A stretch of 64,000 nt of DNA from positions 124,001 through 188,000 of the forward strand of contig CAYGLF010000001.1 of NCBI GenBank assembly GCA_964350945.1, read 5' to 3'. The position numbers and the translations under genes were made by a program. Positions within the stretch are counted from its first letter, which is position 1, and every line of letters starts with the position of its first letter. The notes under the pieces were generated by a model that searched no databases, was not told where the DNA came from, and saw only the letters and a program-made list of their open reading frames with translations. Origin of the DNA: CAYGLF01 sp964350945. GTDB taxonomy: Bacteria > Chlamydiota > Chlamydiia > Chlamydiales > JAAZZY01. This document shows, in pieces, positions 9,828 to 18,205 of the stretch.

Positions 9828-9879
9828 ATGCACCTTTTGCACCTTTTTTAAAGAAATAAAGCGTTATAATAAAAAACAG

Positions 9880-9891
9880 TTATTAAGATAA
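9880..9891 (-). promoter_or_regulatory. shared upstream box of the ankyrin/J paralogues, copy 2
   Basis: Minus-strand TTATCTTAATAA lies 53 bases upstream of the ATG at 9827 and is identical to the copy at 7560-7571. A TATTATA sequence follows about 10 bases downstream and could serve as the -10 element. The 4285 gene does not show this box. Confidence 0.4.
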
Positions 9892-9981
9892 TATTAAGAA
9901 AGACTTTAAATAAAGTCGAAATTACGAATTATAGCCCAAAAGCTTACAAAATATTTGAGAAAGGTGTGCTGATTCGATAAA

Positions 9982-11253
9982 CTATTTAACAACAAACTTT
10001 GCAAGTCTGTCGCAAAGCGCTACGGGACAGCTGGCAGTTACTAAAATGTCATTGTCTTGATATTCATGTTCTAAAACATGACCCTCTTTAAGAATTTCGC
10101 TGAAATACTTAAATTGTTCTTGAGGAATTTTAAGCTTTAAAACGCGCGTAGTTTGCTCTAAAAAGCTTTCCATAATTTTAAAGAGATCGTCAAATCCCTC
10201 TTTTTCTAGAGCTGAGACCTGCACAGAGTGCGGCAGAGCCATTCTAAGGCGGTGTAAAAGCGCTCTATTGGTGCATTTATCAACTTTATTAAGAACAGTT
10301 ATCATCGGTTTTTTGTCTGCTTTAAGGGCTTTTAAAACCCCCATGCTCGCTTCAATATGTTCGAGTGCCATAGAGTTTGAGGCATCTACAATATGCAGCA
10401 ATATATCGGTATACAAAGACTCCTCTAGAGTGCTTTTAAAAGCAGCAATCAGATTATGTGGCAACTTACGGATAAAACCAACTGTATCGATTAAAAGAAC
10501 CTTACGTTTATTGGGAAGGGTAAATTTTTTCGTGGAGGTATCTAGAGTTGCGAACAATTTATCTTCCACCAAAACACCCGCACTTGTCAGTGCATTGAGT
10601 AAAGTAGACTTACCGGCATTAGTATAACCAATAATGGCAAAGGTTGGAATAGAGGCTTTTAAGCGCTGAGAGCGCTGTGTCATCCTCTGCTTTCTAACGA
10701 CTTTCAATTCATTTTCTAGTTTAGCAAGCTGCGTTTTTAAAAGACGCTTATCAATTTCAATCTGCTTCTCCCCTTCCCCTTTGGTGTAGCTAGAACCTCC
10801 GCGCTGTCTGGAAAGGTGTGTCCACATTCGCTTAAGACGTGGAAGTTGGTATTTCGCTTGGGCAAGTTTGATTTGCAGTTTTGCTTCTTTGGTTTGTGCT
10901 CGTTGAGCAAAAACAGATAATATGATTTCAGAGCGCTCCATAACAGGACACTCAAATGCTTTCTCTAAGTTTCTTTGCTGGGCTGGCGAGATCTCTTCAT
11001 CAATAACTACAAGGTCAATAGCATTTGTTTTTACAAAATCAACCAACTCTTGTAGTTTCCCCGACCCCATATAGGTCGCCGCTGTAATTGTTTTAAGGAA
11101 AGAGGACAAGAGGGTTGTATCTTGAGTACCGAACGTATTGACAAGAAGCTTTAGTTCTTCAAGGTGCTCATTACAGACAGGTTTGTCGCTTCCATGTGCA
11201 TAAAAACCAATCAAAAGAGCTTTTTCTTTATTTAACTTTGTCTCGTCTTCCAA
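9982..11253 (-). CDS. hflX: ribosome-associated GTPase HflX
   Basis: HflX is a GTPase that binds the 50S subunit and splits stalled 70S ribosomes. The 423-residue product has the N-terminal HflX domain (VVIDEEISPAQQRNLEKAF near residues 75-93), a basic coiled linker rich in arginine (RMWTHLSRQRGGSSYTKGEG), and the G domain: P-loop GYTNAGKST near residue 208, DTVGFIRKLP (G3) and NKVDKC (G4). A short C-terminal domain follows. It lies 9 bases downstream of the PhnP-like gene in the same orientation, the pairing also seen in Chlamydia, and is probably cotranscribed with it. Confidence 0.95.
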   Translation of the reverse strand: MEDETKLNKEKALLIGFYAHGSDKPVCNEHLEELKLLVNTFGTQDTTLLSSFLKTITAATYMGSGKLQELVDFVKTNAIDLVVIDEEISPAQQRNLEKAFECPVMERSEIILSVFAQRAQTKEAKLQIKLAQAKYQLPRLKRMWTHLSRQRGGSSYTKGEGEKQIEIDKRLLKTQLAKLENELKVVRKQRMTQRSQRLKASIPTFAIIGYTNAGKSTLLNALTSAGVLVEDKLFATLDTSTKKFTLPNKRKVLLIDTVGFIRKLPHNLIAAFKSTLEESLYTDILLHIVDASNSMALEHIEASMGVLKALKADKKPMITVLNKVDKCTNRALLHRLRMALPHSVQVSALEKEGFDDLFKIMESFLEQTTRVLKLKIPQEQFKYFSEILKEGHVLEHEYQDNDILVTASCPVALCDRLAKFVVK

Positions 11254-11262
11254 ATACCACTC

Positions 11263-12042
11263 CTAATCAAATTCTATTTCTAAACCATCGTAACTAAGTT
11301 CTGCCCACTCTGGAAGCAATTGATTTTCCTCTTCGTGGTCCAGCTCGTGATCAATATGGTTCAAATACACTTTCTTTGCTCCCACTTTTTTCCCAAACTC
11401 TAGAGCTTCATCAACTGAGAGGTGAACCAATGAGGGGCGGTGCCTTAGGCCACTAATGATCAAGGTTTCAACTCCTTTTAAGTCCTCAAAAATGCTTTCA
11501 GGATAAGTGCGTATATCCGTTAAATAAGCGAGTTTTCCTATCCTTAGCCCTAAAACAGGCATATCTCCTTGATAATAACTCATGTACTGAATATGCATTC
11601 CATGAAAGTCAATTTCTCCTCGTTCATGAGGAAGTGTTAAATACTCAAACTTAACGGTTTTACTATTATTTTTCTTTGTCTCCAAAAACTGGTAGAAGTA
11701 CCTTAATTTTAGCTCATCATAAGATGCTTTAGAGAGCATACAATGAATGGGTTTATTTTCAATAAAATAAAAAATTCTCAAGTCATCCAAACCACCAATA
11801 TGATCGTAATGAACATGGGTGATAATGGTTGCTGTAAGGTGCTTGATACGGTGTTTAAGCGCCTGTTCTCTAAAGTCAGGGCCTGCATCAACTAAGATAT
11901 TTTTCGATCCATTTTTAATTAATATCGAAGATCTTAGCCGCTTGTTAAAAGGTGATGTTGAGAGACAGACTTTGCAATCACAGCCTATTACCGGCACCCC
12001 AGCAGAGGATCCTGTCCCTAGAAATAAAAGCTTCTTTTTCAT
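11263..12042 (-). CDS. PhnP-like metallo-beta-lactamase-fold hydrolase
   Basis: The 259-residue product is a metallo-beta-lactamase-fold phosphodiesterase or hydrolase. The zinc-binding motif THVHYDHIGG is near residue 75, and later ligands are suggested by HRPSLVHLS and LNHIDHELDH. The N-terminal GTGSSAGVPVIGCDCKVC carries the cysteine cluster typical of the PhnP/YycJ-like subgroup, and RSSILI follows as in PhnP. Chlamydiae carry this gene beside hflX although they lack a phosphonate pathway, so the substrate here is unknown; a cyclic phosphodiester is an inference from PhnP. Confidence 0.82.
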   Translation of the reverse strand: MKKKLLFLGTGSSAGVPVIGCDCKVCLSTSPFNKRLRSSILIKNGSKNILVDAGPDFREQALKHRIKHLTATIITHVHYDHIGGLDDLRIFYFIENKPIHCMLSKASYDELKLRYFYQFLETKKNNSKTVKFEYLTLPHERGEIDFHGMHIQYMSYYQGDMPVLGLRIGKLAYLTDIRTYPESIFEDLKGVETLIISGLRHRPSLVHLSVDEALEFGKKVGAKKVYLNHIDHELDHEEENQLLPEWAELSYDGLEIEFD

Positions 12043-12104
12043 ATACTGGTTTCCTTATTCAAAATAGATACATTTTCTACAAGTAGATTTTACATCCTGT
12101 TCAT

Positions 12105-13097
12105 ATGAAAATAGCCGTTATAGGAGCTGGCCTAGCAGGCCTTGCACTTTCTTACAATCTCCTTAAAGAAGATCCTTCTATAAAGCTCACCATTTTTGAC
12201 CCCATAAAAGCTGATCAAAGAACTTCCTCCTTAGCTCACTTACTTTATCCATATGTTGGCATGAGGTCTAAACTCAACTGGAAGGGGCACGAAGCCTTTG
12301 AGTCAAGTCACGCTTTACTTCAAGAGATCCAGAAATTTACAAAATTTCCACTATTTAGAGAAACTAAAATCTTAAAACTAGCTAGTGACATAAGACAGCA
12401 AAAGGCCTACCAACAAGCTGCACAAGACTCTCCCTTACTTTTATGGAAAGAGCAAACCGTTTATGGATCTCCTGCATTGATGATTGATATTTTGCAAGTC
12501 AATGCCCCTCTTTACCTGACAGCACTACAAAAAGCCTGCTGTCAACAAGGAGCTCTTTTTAGCCCTCAAACATTTAATAATCATCTTCATGAATATGATC
12601 AGATTGTCCTAGCCTGTGGGGCTCAAACCAGCTCTTACTTACCGCAAAAAGATTTTTCAAAGCTTAAGGGGCAAATATTAACCCTTAGATGGCCAAGCTC
12701 ATCTTTTGAACTCCCCTATAGCTTGGTTGGCAATAAGCTGCACTTAACACCATCCATAGACGATTCGCTCCTCTATGTTGGCAATACATATGAAAGAGAG
12801 TTTCATAATCCCTTACCTGACAAGCAGAAGGCAATTAGCTTGTTATGGCCCCAACTCAATACTCTTTTTCCAGATCTTTCACCTAGCGATGTTCTTAGCG
12901 TTCATTCAGGAGTCCGACTCAACGCTCCCAATCGCCTTCCTCTGTTAGGAAAAACAAGCTCTAAAAGTTGGGTTTTTACTGCCCTGGGGTCTAAAGGGCT
13001 TCTATACCACAGCTACTTAGCTAAGCAACTGGCACAGGCTATTATCCAAAACTGTGAAAGCCACATTGCTCATAAAGTTCGTCTTAATAAAAATTAG
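12105..13097 (+). CDS. FAD-dependent oxidoreductase resembling the MnmC oxidase domain
   Basis: The 330-residue product is a DAO-family flavoprotein. The dinucleotide-binding motif GAGLAGLALSYNL opens the protein, and the FAD-binding C-terminus reads RLPLLGKTSSKSWVFTALGS with a following KGLLYHS. The C-terminal pattern (HSGVRLNAPNRLPLLG, then ALGSKGLL) resembles the FAD domain of MnmC, which removes the carboxymethyl group from cmnm5U34 in tRNA. The methyltransferase half of MnmC is absent. The tRNA role is therefore only a suggestion; a generic amine oxidase is the alternative. It stands alone on the plus strand, and its 3' end overlaps the next minus-strand gene by 14 bases. Confidence 0.7.
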   Translation: MKIAVIGAGLAGLALSYNLLKEDPSIKLTIFDPIKADQRTSSLAHLLYPYVGMRSKLNWKGHEAFESSHALLQEIQKFTKFPLFRETKILKLASDIRQQKAYQQAAQDSPLLLWKEQTVYGSPALMIDILQVNAPLYLTALQKACCQQGALFSPQTFNNHLHEYDQIVLACGAQTSSYLPQKDFSKLKGQILTLRWPSSSFELPYSLVGNKLHLTPSIDDSLLYVGNTYEREFHNPLPDKQKAISLLWPQLNTLFPDLSPSDVLSVHSGVRLNAPNRLPLLGKTSSKSWVFTALGSKGLLYHSYLAKQLAQAIIQNCESHIAHKVRLNKN

Positions 13098-13998
13098 CCT
13101 TTTTAAAAGTTCCATCGTTTGTAGATGCTTCTATAAAATCTGGGTAGGATTCCATCAGCTCGTCGGCCACATATTTTTCAACATGCTCTTTCACAAGCTT
13201 ACTTTGTCGATCCACTTCATTTAAGAGAAGCACCACCTTAGACTCCACTTCTTTTAAAACATTATAAGTGTTGCCGCTCGCCCACCAATCTCCCAAGCCC
13301 AGACTTGTATCATAATCAGGATGGTCTTCCAAAAGCTCTGAATCTATAATCCGCTTGCCTGCTCCATAAAGCTCGTTAAGTGGAGCTATAGAAGAATCCA
13401 TAAAGTATGAGCCTGTAAGTTGACGATTATAATCTCTAACAGCTTGGTTCAACTCATTAATTAGTCGAGCCACCTTAAAATTATCCTCTTTAGACTGCTG
13501 ATCGTAGCCTTTTCCTAGGTAACCTCGATTAGAAGTTCGCCCATCTTTAAGCTCACTGTCAAGTGCTTTTGTTAAACTCTTTTTGAGTGTGACTCCAAAA
13601 TGGTTCATAAATTGAAGAAGCATCAAAGCGCTTACTTTCTTTTGGATAAAAGGATCTGATCCTTCTTTTCGAATCACCTTTTTAAAGATTGAGTTCACTG
13701 TATCTGAAAGCATTGCATCTATTCTAGCTAAAGAATCCCGACTCTCTTTTAAACCGCTTACCACGTGATGATACTCACTGACTTTTCCATAGTCATAAGC
13801 CAACAAATAGCTAAACATGAGGGGTAAGCAGTTCAAAGCTGTATCCCAGTAACTTAATTGAGAGTAGATACGATCTTTAGATTGATAAAGACTCTCTACA
13901 GTCTTTTGTGTATCGCCTTGCTCTTTGTGGAGTAAATGCCACCTATCAATCTCTTTTCCAATCCAATCTTGTGTTTGCTGGTGGTTAATTTGCATCAT
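13084..13998 (-). CDS. uncharacterised helical protein
   Basis: I do not recognise this 304-residue product. It appears mostly alpha-helical and charged, with no signal peptide; the only mildly hydrophobic stretch is LNCLPLMFSYLLAYDYG near residues 56-72. Low-complexity or repeat structure is absent. Two ATG codons stand in tandem at 13998 and 13995. A GAGGA site abuts them, so the second is slightly better placed. The downstream end overlaps the oppositely oriented FAD gene by 14 bases. Confidence 0.65.
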   Translation of the reverse strand: MMQINHQQTQDWIGKEIDRWHLLHKEQGDTQKTVESLYQSKDRIYSQLSYWDTALNCLPLMFSYLLAYDYGKVSEYHHVVSGLKESRDSLARIDAMLSDTVNSIFKKVIRKEGSDPFIQKKVSALMLLQFMNHFGVTLKKSLTKALDSELKDGRTSNRGYLGKGYDQQSKEDNFKVARLINELNQAVRDYNRQLTGSYFMDSSIAPLNELYGAGKRIIDSELLEDHPDYDTSLGLGDWWASGNTYNVLKEVESKVVLLLNEVDRQSKLVKEHVEKYVADELMESYPDFIEASTNDGTFKKANFY

Positions 13999-14137
13999 TC
14001 CTCAAGGGTATTTTTCAAAAAAAAGGAAGAATAGAGGATAAATGTAAAGGCTTTATTAAGAGAGGGTAAATATTTTCAAAAATTTTATCATAAAAAGAAT
14101 GAGGCCTCAGACTAATATGATAAAAAAAGACTCACAG

Positions 14138-14977
14138 CTATTGAGGAGAAGCGCTGCCCTGCCCTGGAGATATCACCTCAACCACACTTTGGTAACACTC
14201 TGAAGAAAAGTTAAAAAAGAAAATAATAGCAGGGGTCATCAGAGCATTGAAAGGGAGCATGAGAAAAAACCATTTAAGGCCTACCAAAAGAGGACCATTA
14301 GAGGCGAAGTAGCTGATCTGCGTCAAGCAGGCAGCGGCTACTAAAAAGGTCAGAATAAATAAGAGAGGAAGCGCTCCTATGAATAAATTCACAGCACTAG
14401 TGAGTGGATTTTTTGAAATAGAATGTAGAAGACTTTTCCAAAAATTGATTCCTATCTCACTACCCACCACCAACCGAGGAGTCACGAAGAAAAGGAGTAC
14501 TATGTTGAAAAAGACAAGTAAAAGCGTTGTTAAAATTAAAAGGAAAGGAGCAAAAGAGAGAAAAACACCAACCGTATTTCCCACTTTCGGGATTTCTTTA
14601 ATCAAAAAAAAGAGTCCTAATATCAACCAACTGAACAAACAAACGACTAAAACTGGAGCTGTAATGGCGATGACTGAAACAAAACTTTTTTTAAGGCTCA
14701 TCATAATTTGTTGATAGGAAACGATCTTTTGACTCTGCTCTTTTTGATAGACTTGGATGAGAAACACTCCCAAGCAAAAAAGAAGTCCCATGACAAAAAA
14801 AATAGGGGTAAATGATAGGCTCAGAGCCATCCAACTTCCCGTAGTAAGAGCTACCACTCTTGAAAAAACAATCAAAAGACCGGAAAAAGAGAGACACAGG
14901 AAAACAAGCAGCAGCTTTTGCCTCGTCATGTTTGCCCATGCTCTTTGGAAACGCTTTTCAAATGACTCTAAGTTCAT
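14138..14977 (-). CDS. polytopic membrane protein of the mdh-gltA operon
   Basis: The 279-residue product has about six predicted membrane helices, among them LLLVFLCLSFSGLLIVFSRV, SFTPIFFVMGLLFCLGVFLI, ITAPVLVVCLFSWLILGLFF and FLILTTLLLVFFNIVLLFFV. It has no recognisable transport signature. Its ATG overlaps the citrate synthase stop by four bases, so it is translationally coupled as the third gene after mdh and gltA. The position suggests, but does not show, a link to central carbon metabolism. Confidence 0.72.
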   Translation of the reverse strand: MNLESFEKRFQRAWANMTRQKLLLVFLCLSFSGLLIVFSRVVALTTGSWMALSLSFTPIFFVMGLLFCLGVFLIQVYQKEQSQKIVSYQQIMMSLKKSFVSVIAITAPVLVVCLFSWLILGLFFLIKEIPKVGNTVGVFLSFAPFLLILTTLLLVFFNIVLLFFVTPRLVVGSEIGINFWKSLLHSISKNPLTSAVNLFIGALPLLFILTFLVAAACLTQISYFASNGPLLVGLKWFFLMLPFNALMTPAIIFFFNFSSECYQSVVEVISPGQGSASPQ

Positions 14978-16128
14978 GCCTTATCCGTAAAAAAATATTT
15001 AGGTCGATATATCGGAACCCCTTTTCCATGGCGGGCAATCGTCCTTTCATAAAGGATTTGGATGCTAATTCCAACCGTCCGTGACATTCCGAACAATACT
15101 GTATAATATTCGGGACAATTAAAACCAGCAGCACTTAACAAAGCTCCTGATATAGCGTCTACATTTGGATAAGGATTTGCAATCTTGGGATTTTCCTTTA
15201 AGACATTCGAACCGGCTTCTCTAAGTAAAAGAGCCATTCTCACAAGAGGGTTGTCTTGGTAAAGCTTTCTGGCTGCTTCATACTGGATTGTAGCTCGAGG
15301 ATCTTCAACTCGTAATACGGCGTGGCCAAATCCGTAGACTAACTCATTTCTTTTCAACTTTTGACGCAGTAAGTTTTCAACATCTTGTAAGGAGGCATCT
15401 TCTCCTAAGGTTTCTAAAATTTCCTTCGTAAATTCTAGGCAGTCTTGGTTTGCCTTTCCATGACGAGGTCCCTCTAAAGCACACATACTCGCTGCAATGG
15501 ACCCATACATATCTTCGAGTCCTGAAGCGACAGACTTACCCACAAAAGCAGAAAGGTTACCTCCTCCATGATCATAGTGCAATTTGTTAAAAAGAGAAAA
15601 AGCTCCTAAGAGACTTTCGTGATCACCACCTGTTACATTGAGCATATCTGTAAAATTTTCGATATATCCTTTTTCGGGGTCTGAGGGCTTAAGCTCCCAA
15701 CCTGCATGGTGTGTGATAACGCAAGCTGCAATCAGTGGAACCCTGGCAATAAGATTCAAACAGTCTTCTTTATAATCATTGGTCCCTTCTAGCATTCCAC
15801 AAGTTAGCAATGCACAGGCAAACAGCTTCATAGGGTGCCCTCTTTTTGGAAGAGTTTGGATAGTTGCAATTGTCTCTTGTGATAAATGAGCTCTTTTTTT
15901 TAATTCACTATGAAAAGCCTCAACTTCTTGTACACTTCCTTGTTTTCCATGATACAGCAAATAGATAACTTCTACAGGGCTTTCATTAACAAGATCTGAT
16001 AGAGGAACATCCATATAGTAAAGCCCTTTTTGGGGATCTACAAACGAAGTTGTGCAATACCCCACTGGATAGCCCCTTAAACCTGTCTCTAAATGCTCTT
16101 TAGTGACTCCAAAAATAACCTCGCTCAT
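14974..16128 (-). CDS. gltA: citrate synthase, type I (mitochondrial-like) form
   Basis: Citrate synthase condenses oxaloacetate and acetyl-CoA, the entry step of the TCA cycle. The 384-residue product carries the catalytic elements GPRHGKANQ (first His), FGHAVLRVEDPRA (second His) and PNVDAISGAL (Asp). The GHAVLR and YYTVLFGMSRTVG patterns resemble eukaryotic/type I enzymes rather than the hexameric E. coli enzyme, which has GHRVYK. Its ATG overlaps the mdh stop by four bases (ATGA), so mdh and gltA form one operon. As I recall, Chlamydia trachomatis lacks gltA while amoeba-associated chlamydiae keep it, which points to an environmental lineage. Confidence 0.93.
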   Translation of the reverse strand: MSEVIFGVTKEHLETGLRGYPVGYCTTSFVDPQKGLYYMDVPLSDLVNESPVEVIYLLYHGKQGSVQEVEAFHSELKKRAHLSQETIATIQTLPKRGHPMKLFACALLTCGMLEGTNDYKEDCLNLIARVPLIAACVITHHAGWELKPSDPEKGYIENFTDMLNVTGGDHESLLGAFSLFNKLHYDHGGGNLSAFVGKSVASGLEDMYGSIAASMCALEGPRHGKANQDCLEFTKEILETLGEDASLQDVENLLRQKLKRNELVYGFGHAVLRVEDPRATIQYEAARKLYQDNPLVRMALLLREAGSNVLKENPKIANPYPNVDAISGALLSAAGFNCPEYYTVLFGMSRTVGISIQILYERTIARHGKGVPIYRPKYFFTDKA

Positions 16129-17126
16129 CGCTCCTCCTTTATAATTCTTTCCACAAATTCCCTTTCTTCAAGTAATTCCTGTTCTGTAATCAATAGCTTC
16201 TCTTTCAAAAAAGCGTTTAGTTCCAGTCCATATACAAAGTCCCATTCTCCATCCCCAGAACTTACACAAGGGAATGAAAAAATTAAATCATCAGCAATTT
16301 GGTAGGGATTGCCTGTGCTAATAACGGCATCTGAGTACCACTGCCCTGCTTCAGTCGGCTGCATGAGCGACTGAACAGCGTCTACAACAGCATTAGCAGC
16401 AGAAGCTGCTGATGATTTTCCACGAGCTTCAATAATAGCGGCCCCTCTCTGCTGTAAGCACTTAAAAAAGTCTTCTTCAAGCCACTTAGTATCTTTAATG
16501 ACTTGACCTATGCCTGTTTTATTAATATGAGCATTTAAGATATCAGGGACTTGCGTTGCTGAATGGTTGCCCCAAATAAGCATCCGTTCCACATTAGTAA
16601 TGGAGACATTTGCTTTTTTGGCAAGTTGATAGGCCCCTCTATTTTGATCCAACCGCATCAGCGCGTGAAACTGCTTAGGATTAATATTTGGAGCACACTT
16701 CATCGTAGTCCAACAATTGGTATTGCATGGATTGCCTACAACTAATACCTGTACATTGGAGGCTGCATGTTCGTTCAAAGCGCGGCCCTGGTTAATAAAA
16801 ATGCGGGCATTTTCTTTGAGTAGATCTTTTCTCTCCATGCCTTTAGATCTTGGCTTAGCCCCCACTAAAATAGCAAAATTAACATCCTTAAAGACTTTGC
16901 TGGCGTCCTCACCATGTACCACATCCACAAGCGTTGGAAATGCACAGTCCCATAACTCCATGGCCACTCCTTCCAGAGCATGAGCCATCTGAGGGATCTC
17001 TAAGATATGAAGAGCTACAGGCTGATTAGGACCAAACATTTCTCCACTAGCTATCCTAAATAGAAGACTATAAGAAATCTGACCCGCGCCACCTGTAACA
17101 GCCACGCGCAGTACTTTTTTCATCAT
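16125..17126 (-). CDS. mdh: malate dehydrogenase
   Basis: This NAD-dependent enzyme interconverts malate and oxaloacetate, supplying the substrate of the citrate synthase encoded next. The 333-residue product starts with the Rossmann motif TGGAGQISYSLLFRIASGEM, characteristic of the cytosolic-type MDH family found in Chlamydiae and other bacteria. Substrate-binding and catalytic segments are visible as RLDQNRGAYQLA and IWGNHSATQVPD (catalytic His). The GPNQPVALHILEIP stretch follows strand two. It is the first gene of an operon with gltA and the membrane gene at 14138. Confidence 0.96.
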   Translation of the reverse strand: MMKKVLRVAVTGGAGQISYSLLFRIASGEMFGPNQPVALHILEIPQMAHALEGVAMELWDCAFPTLVDVVHGEDASKVFKDVNFAILVGAKPRSKGMERKDLLKENARIFINQGRALNEHAASNVQVLVVGNPCNTNCWTTMKCAPNINPKQFHALMRLDQNRGAYQLAKKANVSITNVERMLIWGNHSATQVPDILNAHINKTGIGQVIKDTKWLEEDFFKCLQQRGAAIIEARGKSSAASAANAVVDAVQSLMQPTEAGQWYSDAVISTGNPYQIADDLIFSFPCVSSGDGEWDFVYGLELNAFLKEKLLITEQELLEEREFVERIIKEER

Positions 17127-17218
17127 TTTGAACCTTTTATAGATTAAATATTAAAAAACTCATTTAACGATATTTTTCATATTTGTGCAAGGAGACACTT
17201 TTTAATTATCCACGAAAA

Positions 17219-18124
17219 TTAGGACTCTTGAAAAAAGGAGCGAATGCGGTGAATAGCACTATTTACTAGCCTAAATGGTTTGTCACGAAAAACCCACAAA
17301 ACGGCACTAAGCAGACCAAAATACTTAAAAATAATCGTATAAAATCTTAGAAAATCTCTTACAGTAAGTCCCGCGTTTCCCCTTTTATCATAGGCAGTGG
17401 TTGCCCAAAATGTAGAGGCGATATTCGCCTCTTTATCTCGATTGATACGGCAGAGCAAATCAAAAATAGCCAGTTTTAACGAAAAGGTATTGTAGCGAAT
17501 GCCCCCTAGCTTTTGAACATAATCTTTTTTAAACCAAATGGAGTAAGGGCTTGAAGGTGAGAAACCTCTCTTAAGCCATGTTTTGTTAAAAGGAAAATAG
17601 GTATAAAAAGGTTCTAACTCATCCAAATCCCGAGAAACTGCATCTCTTACTTTTACAAAACTTTCCTCAGAGAGATACGTTCCTGAAAACATCATATCAG
17701 GAAGGTTATTATCAAAAGCCACATGTGCCATATGACACAAAGATGACTGATTAAGATAACAGAGCCCTGGTTGCATCACACATACATAAGTGCCCGAAGC
17801 AATGTTAAAGCCTTTATTCACCATAAGTGGAGATGCTCCAGAGGTGACGTAGTAGACTCTGGCAACGTGTTGTTTATACTTATCAAGCAAAGAGAGGGTG
17901 TGATCTGTCGAGCCCCCATCTACAATAACAAGCTCTTTATCCACATTTTTCTGCTCGACAAAACTATCTAGAGTCAAGCTGAGTAGGTGAGCTTGATTAA
18001 AAGAGGGTATGACAACCGTAATTTTAGGCAATTTTTCACAGCGGTCTCTTTGGTAGTGATCTTGAATCCGTTTCCAACCGCTAATATCAGGTTTAATTTC
18101 TTCTAAATCCATAATTGACACCAT
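17219..18124 (-). CDS. family 2 glycosyltransferase, degenerate at the DxD position
   Basis: The 301-residue product has a GT-A fold N-terminus: TVVIPSFNQAHLLSLTLDSF near residue 35 and the nucleotide-binding VDGGSTDHTL near 75. The expected DxD or DD metal motif after the ASGTYV strand is replaced by MQPGLCYLN, so activity or donor use may differ. A weakly hydrophobic patch near the C-terminus (FYTIIFKYFGLLSAVLWVF) may attach it to the membrane. Starts at 18124 (ATG) and 18112 (ATG with GGTG upstream) are both possible. It is a single gene between the mdh operon and divergent glyQS. The acceptor is unknown. Confidence 0.82.
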   Translation of the reverse strand: MVSIMDLEEIKPDISGWKRIQDHYQRDRCEKLPKITVVIPSFNQAHLLSLTLDSFVEQKNVDKELVIVDGGSTDHTLSLLDKYKQHVARVYYVTSGASPLMVNKGFNIASGTYVCVMQPGLCYLNQSSLCHMAHVAFDNNLPDMMFSGTYLSEESFVKVRDAVSRDLDELEPFYTYFPFNKTWLKRGFSPSSPYSIWFKKDYVQKLGGIRYNTFSLKLAIFDLLCRINRDKEANIASTFWATTAYDKRGNAGLTVRDFLRFYTIIFKYFGLLSAVLWVFRDKPFRLVNSAIHRIRSFFQES

Positions 18125-18205
18125 ATTTAAATAGGAGAAAAATTAAAAACTTTTTATGCTTTTATGCAATTTATTTTCCAGGTCAGTTAATAATTGAGAA
18201 TTAAC

